From: Palsa-504 sp003136255 | GTDB lineage: Bacteria > Actinomycetota > Actinomycetes > Streptosporangiales > Streptosporangiaceae | Assembly: GCA_003136255.1 (NCBI GenBank) | Contig: PLDT01000248.1 | Span: 1 to 64,000 of the forward strand | Direction of reading: 5' to 3' | Length of the DNA stretch: 64,000 nt | Part shown: in pieces, positions 55,985 to 63,285 of the stretch | How positions within the stretch are numbered: position 1 is the first letter of the stretch | Layout: each line of letters starts with the position of its first letter | Notes under the pieces: generated by a model | Database searches by the model: none | Seen by the model: the letters and a program-made list of their open reading frames with translations, nothing else | Told to the model about the DNA's origin: nothing | Made by a program: the position numbers and the translations under genes

Positions 55985-56019
55985 CGGAGCCCGGTACCCC
56001 AGACAGGTACCGGGCTCCG
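55985..56019. terminator. Hairpin terminator of the epoxide hydrolase operon
   Basis: 14-bp perfect stem CGGAGCCCGGTACC with a 7-nt loop, 20 nt after the plus-strand stop at 55965. Confidence 0.8.
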
Positions 56020-56050
56020 CGCATGTGGTGCTGCCTTAGGAAAACGCAAA

Positions 56051-56078
56051 GCGGGCGGCCTGCACGCAGGCCGCCCGC
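56051..56078. terminator. Hairpin terminator of monooxygenase 2
   Basis: 12-bp perfect stem GCGGGCGGCCTG with a CACG loop, 12 nt beyond the minus-strand stop at 56091. Together with the previous hairpin it isolates convergent transcripts. Confidence 0.8.
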
Positions 56079-56090
56079 TCGTTCGGCTGG

Positions 56091-57275
56091 TCAGATGTAG
56101 AGCGTGTCGGGCTCGATCCCGCACAGGACCCGGCCATACAGCTCGTCGTTGGTGTCCGGGTGCATCAGCGCGTGCATGGTGACCGCGTTGACGTCGCGGG
56201 CGATCCGCTGGATCGGCTGGTTACTGTAGATGGACGAGCCGCCGCTGGCCGTGGCCAGGATGTCGACGGCTTCCTTGCTGAGCCGGCACACCGCGCCGAG
56301 GTCAGCGCGCGCCCGGACGCGCTCCTCGATGGTCCACGGGGCGTTCTCGGCGCCCTTGGTGTCAACCAGGGTCGCCACGCGGTGGGCATGGAAGTCCGCC
56401 TCGTCGATCCTCCTGACCGCGTCGGCGACCTGGAGATGGGTCAGCGGTGCCTGGGCTTGCTTGCTGTAACCCGTGTAGGTGATCTTGCGTTCGGGCAGCC
56501 GCGCGAAGAACGCTTCCTTCGCGGCCTTCGCCATGCCGAGGACGCAGCCCAGGGAAGATGCGGAAGCCACCGGGAGCAGGGGCGCCCGGTAGATCTCCGC
56601 AGCCGCGTTCTCCGGCGAGGCGGACATACCCTGCAGGATCGCGCCGATCGGCAGGACGCGCTCCTGCGGGACGAACACATTCGTCGCGGCGGTGCTGACG
56701 CTGCCGCTGCCCTTCATCCCCGAGGTGTACCAGTCGTCGATGATCTGCAGGTCCGATATCGGCACCAGCGCGACGACCGGGCTCGGCGGGCCCTCGCCGC
56801 CGACCAGGATCGCGATGATCTCCTGCCACTGGCTGTGCAGCGCCCCGCTGACGAATCCCCACTTGCCGTTGACGACGATGCCTCCGTCGGTCGGGATGGC
56901 CAGCGCGCTCGGGCTCAGCGTCCCGCACACCCGGACGTCCGGGGTCGAGAACACCTCATCCTGAACCTGGTCGGGGAACATGCACGCCATCCAGCCCGGA
57001 ATCCAGTACACCGAGGCGGTCCACGCGGCGGAGCCGTCGCCCCGGCCGAGCTCGGCGGCCACGTCGACCAGGGTTCGCGTGTCGGACTCGTATCCGCCGT
57101 AACGCGCGGGTACCCGCATACGGAAGACGCCGGCGTCGGCGAGGGCTTCGATCGACTCCTCATGAAGACGCCGATTCTCTTCCGACCAGGCCGCGTGCTT
57201 CTGCAGCACCGGCACAAGTCCGGACGCGCGCTGAACAAGCTGCTCTCGCGCCGGAATATCGGTCTTCTGCACCAT
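56091..57275 (-). CDS. Acyl-CoA-dehydrogenase-fold flavin-dependent monooxygenase, copy 2
   Basis: 394 aa, paralog of 45414-46598 along its whole length (RVPARYGGYESD, GRGDGSAAW, GKWGFVSGALHSQW, MKGSGSVS, ELYGRVLCGIEPDTLYI). Needs reduced flavin, presumably from the single flavin reductase at 33928. Possibly adds a second hydroxyl or acts on another substrate than copy 1. The arms CCCGCA-tac-TGCGGG lie 60 nt upstream of its start. Confidence 0.9.
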   Translation of the reverse strand: MVQKTDIPAREQLVQRASGLVPVLQKHAAWSEENRRLHEESIEALADAGVFRMRVPARYGGYESDTRTLVDVAAELGRGDGSAAWTASVYWIPGWMACMFPDQVQDEVFSTPDVRVCGTLSPSALAIPTDGGIVVNGKWGFVSGALHSQWQEIIAILVGGEGPPSPVVALVPISDLQIIDDWYTSGMKGSGSVSTAATNVFVPQERVLPIGAILQGMSASPENAAAEIYRAPLLPVASASSLGCVLGMAKAAKEAFFARLPERKITYTGYSKQAQAPLTHLQVADAVRRIDEADFHAHRVATLVDTKGAENAPWTIEERVRARADLGAVCRLSKEAVDILATASGGSSIYSNQPIQRIARDVNAVTMHALMHPDTNDELYGRVLCGIEPDTLYI

Positions 57276-57337
57276 ATCCTCCCATAGCTACACCGCTAAC
57301 GAGACTTACTGTCGACGATCGCAGCTGCTGACCCACT

Positions 57338-57352
57338 CCCGCATACTGCGGG
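57338..57352. promoter_or_regulatory. Inverted repeat upstream of monooxygenase 2
   Basis: CCCGCA-TAC-TGCGGG in the intergenic region between monooxygenase 2 and the alpha/beta hydrolase, followed by TTGCGG. Candidate operator. Confidence 0.4.
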
Positions 57353-57535
57353 TTGCGGATAAGCGGCTACCGCGGCGAATCTACGAAATCTGAATTTCTG
57401 CGTTGTTTAGGAAACGCCTGATCAGCTTGGCAATCCAGGAGGTGCGTGCGCATCGGGAGACAGGCCTACTAGGTGGTGCGGTGGACGCTGGTCCGTACGC
57501 AAGCCCGTATCACTGCCCGAATCGGAGGAGTTGGC

Positions 57536-58651
57536 ATGTCACATGCAATAAAACGGTCCGCAGCAGCCGTAGCGGGGCTGCTGCGCAAGGCCAATCTCGC
57601 GCGCGGATGGCGACGCTACGCCATCGGCGGCCTGGTGGTCGCGCTGGGAGTATCCGTCACGCTCGCGGCGGTGGGTGCCCAACCGGCGCAGGCAGCGCAC
57701 GGGCTACCGGCCCAGACGACGTCAAGCAACTCCGGCGTCTGCGTGCCGCCCCCGAGTCCCACGCTGGCCGGGTTCCAGCAGGGAATGGTCGCCATCCCCG
57801 GCGATTCCCTTCATTACGTCATCGGCGGGTCAGGACCGGTCCTCGTGCTCCTGCACGGCTGGCCCATGACCTGGTGGGAGTGGCACCTGGTGATGCCGAC
57901 CCTGGCCAAGAGCCACACGGTGATCGCGTTCGACCTGCCGGGGCTGGGCAATTCGGCCGTTCCCACCAGTGGTGGATATACCACGGCCGACACCGCGGTC
58001 CGGATCCACGAGGCGGTCGCCGCGCTGGGCTTCGGGGACATTTCAATCCTCGCCCATGACCTGGGGGTGAACATCGGCTACGCCTACGCCCGGCTCTATC
58101 CAGCGGAGGTACAGCGGCTGATGGTGCTCGACTCGGAACTCAACGGGTTCGGCCTGGAGTCCGCCTACAGCTTCAGCTTCCACTTCCTGCTGAACATGGC
58201 AGCTCCGCCGACTCCGGAGGACATCATCAACAACCATGAGGCAGAGGTGGCGTACCTGAACTACCTGTACAGCTTCGCCAACAAGGCGGCCGCCATCACC
58301 CCACAGGACAAGGACATCTGGTACGGCGCCTATTCCTGTCCGGCGAACCGCGAGGCCGGATACAACTACTACCGGGCCTTCCCGGCGAACGAGACCTGGG
58401 ACCTGGCGACCGCCAAGCCGAAGCTGGCCATCCCAGTCGCGGCGGTCGGCGGCCAGGACAGCTTCGGGAGCGGCGTGGCACAGTCCTTCGAGAATGTGGA
58501 CACCGACGTGCACACCATCATCGCGCCCGACTCGGGGCACTACGTGCCCGATGAGGATCCCGGATTCACGGCTGAGTGCGCAACTCTGTTCTTCAGCCAG
58601 AACCCGTACCAGACCGCGCCGAAGGGTTACGCGGCCTGCCTTTCCTCCTGA
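57536..58651 (+). CDS. Secreted alpha/beta hydrolase (epoxide hydrolase/haloalkane dehalogenase-like)
   Basis: 371 aa. Signal peptide (RRYAIGGLVVALGVSVTLAAVGAQPAQA, residues about 22-52), then an alpha/beta hydrolase with HGWPMTWWEW oxyanion region, nucleophile Asp in ILAHDLGVNIGYAYA and catalytic His in PDSGHYVPDEDP. Exported, so it may act on the finished enediyne or an intermediate outside the cytoplasm, or give self-protection. ATG at 57536 follows GGAGGAG. Substrate unknown. Confidence 0.88.
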   Translation: MSHAIKRSAAAVAGLLRKANLARGWRRYAIGGLVVALGVSVTLAAVGAQPAQAAHGLPAQTTSSNSGVCVPPPSPTLAGFQQGMVAIPGDSLHYVIGGSGPVLVLLHGWPMTWWEWHLVMPTLAKSHTVIAFDLPGLGNSAVPTSGGYTTADTAVRIHEAVAALGFGDISILAHDLGVNIGYAYARLYPAEVQRLMVLDSELNGFGLESAYSFSFHFLLNMAAPPTPEDIINNHEAEVAYLNYLYSFANKAAAITPQDKDIWYGAYSCPANREAGYNYYRAFPANETWDLATAKPKLAIPVAAVGGQDSFGSGVAQSFENVDTDVHTIIAPDSGHYVPDEDPGFTAECATLFFSQNPYQTAPKGYAACLSS

Positions 58652-58839
58652 CGCTGCCCCAGCTGGGTAGCTGAAGGGCCAACGTTGTAGCGACGTGACC
58701 GTCGCCGCCAGCACGACCAGGCGGCGGCGGTCACGAACATCACCATCAGGGTGGACTGGGCGGTGACCGCGAGCAGATCGTGCCGGTAGTTTGCATCCAG
58801 GACACGATGCTGTTCAGCAGAGCTGAGTAGGTGGGTGGT

Positions 58840-59175
58840 ATGGGAGAGCCTTCGCATTTCGAGATCGGGGTGCCAGACCCGCGGCGGGCGCAGGTTTTTT
58901 ACGGCACACTGCTCGGCTGGAAGTTCAACGAAGGTGGCCGCAACAGCGCGGCGATCCAGACGGCAGGGGTCCCGGGCGGAGTGCACGAAGCTCCCGAGCC
59001 CGGGCTCGTGGTCTTCTTCAGCGTCCCTGATCTTGACGCTGCGGTCCGGCGCGTCCGTGAGCTGGGCGGCGAGGTTGACCCGCGCAGGTCCGAAGGGCCA
59101 GCCGGGAAATACGCGAGTTCGTGCCGGGACAACCAGGGCGTGCCGTTCGGCTTGCACCAGCCGGCAGCTGGCTGA
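58840..59175 (+). CDS. VOC/glyoxalase-family protein
   Basis: 111 aa single VOC module (MGEPSHFEIGVPDPRRAQVFYGTLLGWKF ... VVFFSVPDLDAAVRRVRELGGEV). Metal ligands His (in HFEIG) and Glu or Gln are plausible. Small VOC proteins can be bleomycin- or enediyne-resistance-like binding proteins or isomerases. A hairpin follows. The GTG at 58831 is an alternative start. Confidence 0.82.
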   Translation: MGEPSHFEIGVPDPRRAQVFYGTLLGWKFNEGGRNSAAIQTAGVPGGVHEAPEPGLVVFFSVPDLDAAVRRVRELGGEVDPRRSEGPAGKYASSCRDNQGVPFGLHQPAAG

Positions 59176-59215
59176 CTGCGGGGACGCGGCCAGTACCGGT
59201 GCGTTCCACGGCACG

Positions 59216-59271
59216 CAAAGCCCCTGGCATCGCTCGGGCTTCGACACCCAAGCGAATTACCAGGGGCTTTG
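59216..59271. terminator. Hairpin between VOC gene and tRNA
   Basis: 12-bp inverted repeat CAAAGCCCCTGG with a 32-nt spacer, CCAGGGGCTTTG at 59260-59271. It lies beyond the ends of the VOC gene (plus) and the tRNA (minus). Could act as a terminator for either. Confidence 0.6.
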
Positions 59272-59290
59272 GACGTGCGGATCTCAGCGC

Positions 59291-59379
59291 GGAGGGCGTG
59301 GGATTCGAACCCACGAGGACACTTACACGTCCCAGCAGCCTTAAAAGGCCGCCGCCATCGGCCACTAGGCGAACCCTCC
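59291..59379 (-). tRNA. Type II tRNA, Ser-like body, anticodon not clear
   Basis: 89 nt. On the minus strand the acceptor GGAGGGT pairs with GCCCTCC (last pair T-G), the D arm is GCC...GGC, the T arm is GTGGG-TTCGAAT-CCCAC, and a long variable arm GGGACGTGTAAGTGTCC is present, as in Ser/Leu/Sec-type tRNAs. The anticodon arm GCGGCC-TTTTAA-GGCTGC pairs by six, leaving only TTTTAA in the loop; opening one pair gives an 8-nt loop CTTTTAAG. Depending on the register the anticodon would be TTT, TTA or TAA. The body is most like actinobacterial tRNA-Ser. No CCA is encoded. The identity needs care. Confidence 0.7.
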
Positions 59380-59410
59380 TGGCCGCCAGGCGGGCCTGGC
59401 GGACGCACCT

Positions 59411-59845
59411 TCAGCTAATCGCGTCGCGCGGGCAGTTCTGATAGACCGCCAGCCGCCACGTGCCGTCGTCCTTGACGAGAATCCAGGACGCGCGGATCGC
59501 CTGCTTGGTCGACACTTCCTTCTCGCCGGGCTCGAGCACTCCACCGACGGTCACCAGCGCGAAGGCGTCGGCGCCAAGCGGCTTGACCTCGAGCGGGGTT
59601 CCGGTGACGCTGGTTCCCTTGTACGGTCCGGCATATCCAGCCTCCATGAATTGCCGGATGTCGTCGCGACCCTTCTTGTACACGCCCGGCAGGATCATCG
59701 TGCCGTCCTGAATGAATAGCTGGGAGAAAGCCTCGGCGTCGTGCGCCGCCCAAGCCGAGACCAAACGGCCTGGCACGGCGGCGAGTTCCGCCATCAGCGC
59801 GTCGGGTATCTTTGGTGTGCTTGACGCGGACGTCGTGCTGGTCAT
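59411..59845 (-). CDS. SgcJ/EcaC-type NTF2-like (SnoaL) protein
   Basis: 144 aa with a single NTF2-like alpha+beta fold: AWAAHDAEAFSQLFIQDGTMILPGVYKKGRDDIRQFME ... ASWILVKDDGTWRLAVYQNCP. SgcJ of C-1027 belongs to this family and was described as essential but not assigned a reaction. ATG at 59845. Divergent from the carrier gene; the 299-nt intergenic region has an 8-bp palindrome (59975-59995). Confidence 0.88.
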   Translation of the reverse strand: MTSTTSASSTPKIPDALMAELAAVPGRLVSAWAAHDAEAFSQLFIQDGTMILPGVYKKGRDDIRQFMEAGYAGPYKGTSVTGTPLEVKPLGADAFALVTVGGVLEPGEKEVSTKQAIRASWILVKDDGTWRLAVYQNCPRDAIS

Positions 59846-59974
59846 CTTTCTTCTCACTTTCCCGTGGAGTACCCGGAATCATCCAAGGTAAATTGGATTA
59901 GCGACTCGATACAAAGCTATTTGCCCGGAAGCCCTTTTTCCTCTCTTACGATGCTGGGACGCAGATCAGCCGCC

Positions 59975-59995
59975 CTGAGCCTTGATCAGGCTCAG
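59975..59995. promoter_or_regulatory. Palindrome CTGAGCCT-TGATC-AGGCTCAG
   Basis: Perfect 8-bp inverted repeat with 5-nt centre, between the SgcJ-like gene (minus) and the carrier gene (plus). Candidate operator for both. Confidence 0.5.
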
Positions 59996-60144
59996 AGCCT
60001 CCCGTCCCCGCACTCTCGCAGGTCCGGCTGTGGGTCAGCACCTCCGGCATTGCGCGCGAACTGGCTCAGCACCAGGGACGCTGGCCCAGGTCAGGCCGCA
60101 ATCGGGAAGGTGCAGCGGCTTCCCCGCCCTGCGACCGTGAGGGG

Positions 60145-60750
60145 GTGACCCGGCAGTTAGCCAGTCCGGCATCCATGCCGCACCCGCAGATGGACGGTGA
60201 GCCGTTGATGGATTCTGAAAGCATCGGTGAAATCAGCTCAGCCTTGGCTGCCTATCCTGGGCTCGCCGACGTTACGGTCATCGAGCATGCCGCCGGCCAG
60301 GCTGACCAGTGCCTGATCGCCTACGTCGTCCCGGCCGGCCCCGGCCTGGACGTACCTGAGCTGCATGCCTACGCCAGGAAAACGCTCAGTAACGGCAGCA
60401 TGCCAGCGGCTATCGTGATTGTTGATGACATCCCAGCCACGCCGGCGGGCACGGTCAATGTCGCCGCACTGCCAGTGCCGGAACTGTCCGGCCTGCTGCC
60501 GTACCAGGCGCCCACGACGCCCCGGCAGGAACTGCTGTGTGAGCTGTTCGCCCAGGTACTTGGAGTGGCCAGGTGCGGCATCGACAGCGACTTCTTCGAC
60601 CTCGGCGGCCGCTCGATAGAGGCAATGGTGCTGGCCGGGCGCATCAGCGCCGCCCTGGGGGTCCGGGTTTCGATGGCCGACCTGTTCAAGGCACCCACAG
60701 CCGGGGAGATGGACCACGTGCTCAACCGCAAGGCTGACACGCGGCAATGA
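60145..60750 (+). CDS. Carrier (T) protein fused to a degenerate adenylation C-subdomain
   Basis: 201 aa. Residues about 30-110 match the lid of an A domain (EISSALAAYPGLADVTVIE ... IVIVDDIPATPAGTVNV), but there is no N-terminal core, and A10 is AGTVNV instead of NGKVDR, so the catalytic Lys is lost. The last 75 residues are a T domain with phosphopantetheine Ser in DFFDLGGRSIEAM. It cannot activate a substrate and must be loaded in trans or by one of the A-T proteins. The start is uncertain: GTG at 60145, or ATG at 60175 or 60208. Its stop overlaps the next condensation gene (ATGA). Confidence 0.85.
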   Translation: MTRQLASPASMPHPQMDGEPLMDSESIGEISSALAAYPGLADVTVIEHAAGQADQCLIAYVVPAGPGLDVPELHAYARKTLSNGSMPAAIVIVDDIPATPAGTVNVAALPVPELSGLLPYQAPTTPRQELLCELFAQVLGVARCGIDSDFFDLGGRSIEAMVLAGRISAALGVRVSMADLFKAPTAGEMDHVLNRKADTRQ

Positions 60751-61931
60751 CGGACACCTCGGTGGCACTGGACCAGGAGGCCAAGCGGTACCCGCTGTCT
60801 TTCACCCAGGAATGGTTCCTCACCATGGACCAGGGCGACGACGGCGGGCCGTTCGGCGGTCGGTTCGTGATCGTTTCCGCGTTCCGTATTACCGGTGCGG
60901 TGGATCTCGCGGTGCTGCAGGGTGCGCTCGATGATGTGGTCGCGCGCCATGAGCTGCTNNNNNNNNNNNNNNNNNNNNNNNNNNNNNNNNNNNNNNNNNN
61001 NNNNNNNNNNNACTCGGTCTCTGACGGCTGGTCGTTTGACGTGATCCTGCGCGACCTCGGCGCGTTCTACGCGGCCAGGTTCAGCGGCACCCCGCCGAAG
61101 CTGCCGCAGATGCGGCAGTACCGCGAGTACGCCGAGTGGCAGCGGGCCAACGCCGAGGACACGTCCGACGATGGAGCGCTGCGCTACTGGGCGGAGAAAC
61201 TCGACGGTGCACGGGAATACGAGATGCCGAACGATCATGGGCATCCGGAGCGGTATTCCCGGCCGTACTCGCTGCACGTGTTCGGCATCGACGCGGACAC
61301 CATGGGCGCCGCGGCCGCTCTCGCGAACGCCACCCGGGGTACCCGGTTCATGGTCCTGCTCTCGGCTATCTACGTGCTCGCGCACCAGATCACCGGCGCT
61401 ACCGACCTGGTGGTGCGCGCCTTCACCGCGGGCCGGAACGAGCTGGAGTTCCATAACACCATGGGGTTGTTCCTCAACGTCGTCCCGTTCCGGACCGAGA
61501 TCGCCGACTGCTCCAGCTTCCGCGATATCGTCTTGAAAACCAGGGAGACGTTCATCGATGCGATGGCGAACGAGCTGCCGATCGGCGTGCTGGAGCAGGC
61601 ATTCCCTGACTACATCAGGTCACGCGAGGACAAGCGGACGTCACAGTTCATCATCTCGGTACCGCCGGCTCAGTTCGGCGAGATGGTTCTCCCCATCGCC
61701 GAGGGGGCCCGGGGTGTAGGCGAAGTCCTGCTGGAGGAGGCCGAGAGCTCCGACATCCCCACCGGCACGGTGTGGTACCTGAACACGAAACCGGACGGCG
61801 CCGTCAGCGGCAGTGTGCACTACAACCTCGACGAATTCGAGGAAAGCACGGTGAAGGGCTGGACCGCCGGGCTCAAGCGGATCCTGGCCAGCGTCGCCCG
61901 CGACCCCGGCCAGGACTGGAGGCAGCTATAA
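60747..61931 (+). CDS. Free-standing condensation enzyme C1 (internal gap)
   Basis: A condensation domain with LSFTQEWFLTMDQGDDGGPFGG, the start of the HHxxxDG motif hidden by the gap and read as SVSDGWS directly after it, and the core NTMGLFLNVVPFRTEI. It is nearly identical to C2 over long stretches, and by comparison the 53-N gap (60959-61011) replaces about 235-240 nt. Thus the true protein is about 455 aa. ATG overlaps the carrier gene stop by four bases. Confidence 0.9.
   Translation: MTDTSVALDQEAKRYPLSFTQEWFLTMDQGDDGGPFGGRFVIVSAFRITGAVDLAVLQGALDDVVARHELXXXXXXXXXXXXXXXXXXXSVSDGWSFDVILRDLGAFYAARFSGTPPKLPQMRQYREYAEWQRANAEDTSDDGALRYWAEKLDGAREYEMPNDHGHPERYSRPYSLHVFGIDADTMGAAAALANATRGTRFMVLLSAIYVLAHQITGATDLVVRAFTAGRNELEFHNTMGLFLNVVPFRTEIADCSSFRDIVLKTRETFIDAMANELPIGVLEQAFPDYIRSREDKRTSQFIISVPPAQFGEMVLPIAEGARGVGEVLLEEAESSDIPTGTVWYLNTKPDGAVSGSVHYNLDEFEESTVKGWTAGLKRILASVARDPGQDWRQL
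60959..61011. other. Assembly gap (53 N) in condensation gene C1
   Basis: The equivalent stretch of the neighbouring copy (about 62127-62362) is about 236 nt, so the gap is underestimated. It lies in a region that is nearly the same in the two copies, the reason for the assembly break. Confidence 0.85.
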
Positions 61932-63283
61932 CCTCAGTTCACCCGGCCAAGCGGTACCCGCTGTCTTTCACCCAGGAATGGTTCATCGGCCTCGACCAGG
62001 GTGATGAAGGCGGGCCGTTCGGCCGCCGGTACCTGATCGTTTCCGCGCTCCGTATCACCGGTGCGGTGGATCTGGCGGTGCTGCAGGGTGCGCTCGATGA
62101 CGTGGTCGCGCGCCATGAGCTGCTGCGCACCGTGGTGATCAGGGACGCCGATCCGCCGTACCAGATGGTGTGCCCGCCGTGCCCGGTGCCGCTGGAGGTC
62201 CGGGGCCTGCCGCCGGTTCCCGGCAAGTCCCGGGACATGATCATCCAGGAACTGATCCTCGAGGTCCAGGCGGGCACGATCAGCGCCCGTGAGGTGCCGC
62301 TGCTGCGCGCGCTGCTGTGCCGGTTCGACGACCGGGACAGCGCCCTGCTCCTGACCGTGCACCACTCGGTCTCTGACGGCTGGTCGGTTCAGGTGATCCT
62401 GCGCGACCTCGGCGCGTTCTACGCGGCCAGGTTCAGCGGCACCCCGCCGAAGCTGCCGCAGATGCGGCAGTACCGCGAGTACGCCGAGTGGCAGCGGGCC
62501 AACGCCGAGGACACGTCCGACGACGGAGCGCTGAAATACTGGGCCGGCCAACTCGACGGCGCACGGGAATTCGTCATGCCGAACGACCACGGGCATCCGG
62601 AGCGGTATTCCCGGCCGTACTCGCTGCACGTGTTCGGCATCGACGCGGACACCATGGGCGCCGCGGCCGCTCTCGCGAACGCCACCCGCGGTACCCCGTT
62701 CACGGTCCTGCTCTCGGCTATCTACGTGCTCGCGCACCAGATCACCGGCGCTACCGACCTCGCGGTAAAAGCGGTCACCGCGGGCCGGACTGAGCTGGAG
62801 TTCCATAACACCATGGGGATGTTCCTCAACGTCGTGCCGTTCCGGACCGAGATCGCCGACTGCTCCAGCTTCCGCGATATCGTCCTGAAAACCAGGCAGA
62901 CGTTCATCGATGCGATGGCGAACGAGCTGCCGACCAGCATGCTGGAGCGGGCGTTCCCTGACTTCATCAGGTCACGCGAGGACACGCGGACGTCGCAGGT
63001 TCTTATCTTGCAAACGCCGTCTCAGTACGGCGAGATGGTCCTGCCCATCGCCGAGGGAGCCAAGGAGGTAGACGAAGTCCTGCTGGCGGAGGCCGAGAGC
63101 TCCGACATCCTCAGCGGCACGGAGTGGCACCTGACCCCGCAGCCGGACGGCGCCGTGAACGGCAGTCTGCATTTCAACCTCGACGAATTCGAGGAAAGCA
63201 CGCCGGAGGTCTGGACCGTCGCGCTGAAGCGGATCCTGGCCAGCGCAGTGCGCGACCCCGGCCAGGACTGGAGGCAGCTCTAA
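61916..63283 (+). CDS. Free-standing condensation enzyme C2 (tandem copy without a standard start codon)
   Basis: About 450 aa with RYPLSFTQEWFIGLDQGDEGGPFGRRYLIV, the HHxxxDG motif in TVHHSVSDGWS, and NTMGMFLNVVPFRTEI. It is a tandem duplicate of C1: both share the block beginning AAGCGGTACCCGCTG and the end GGAGGCAGCT. No ATG, GTG or TTG is found in frame close to the conserved N-terminus; the coordinate given is the in-frame CTG at 61916, which is uncertain. It may be translated by coupling to C1, or be a silent copy, or there may be an assembly error. Confidence 0.75.
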   Translation: MEAAITSVHPAKRYPLSFTQEWFIGLDQGDEGGPFGRRYLIVSALRITGAVDLAVLQGALDDVVARHELLRTVVIRDADPPYQMVCPPCPVPLEVRGLPPVPGKSRDMIIQELILEVQAGTISAREVPLLRALLCRFDDRDSALLLTVHHSVSDGWSVQVILRDLGAFYAARFSGTPPKLPQMRQYREYAEWQRANAEDTSDDGALKYWAGQLDGAREFVMPNDHGHPERYSRPYSLHVFGIDADTMGAAAALANATRGTPFTVLLSAIYVLAHQITGATDLAVKAVTAGRTELEFHNTMGMFLNVVPFRTEIADCSSFRDIVLKTRQTFIDAMANELPTSMLERAFPDFIRSREDTRTSQVLILQTPSQYGEMVLPIAEGAKEVDEVLLAEAESSDILSGTEWHLTPQPDGAVNGSLHFNLDEFEESTPEVWTVALKRILASAVRDPGQDWRQL

Positions 63284-63285
63284 CC

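Noticed and set aside
59216..59271. Repeat of a CRISPR-like or mobile element
   Set aside because: Only one inverted repeat is present, with no direct repeats, spacers or transposase; no insertion sequence or CRISPR was found in the window.
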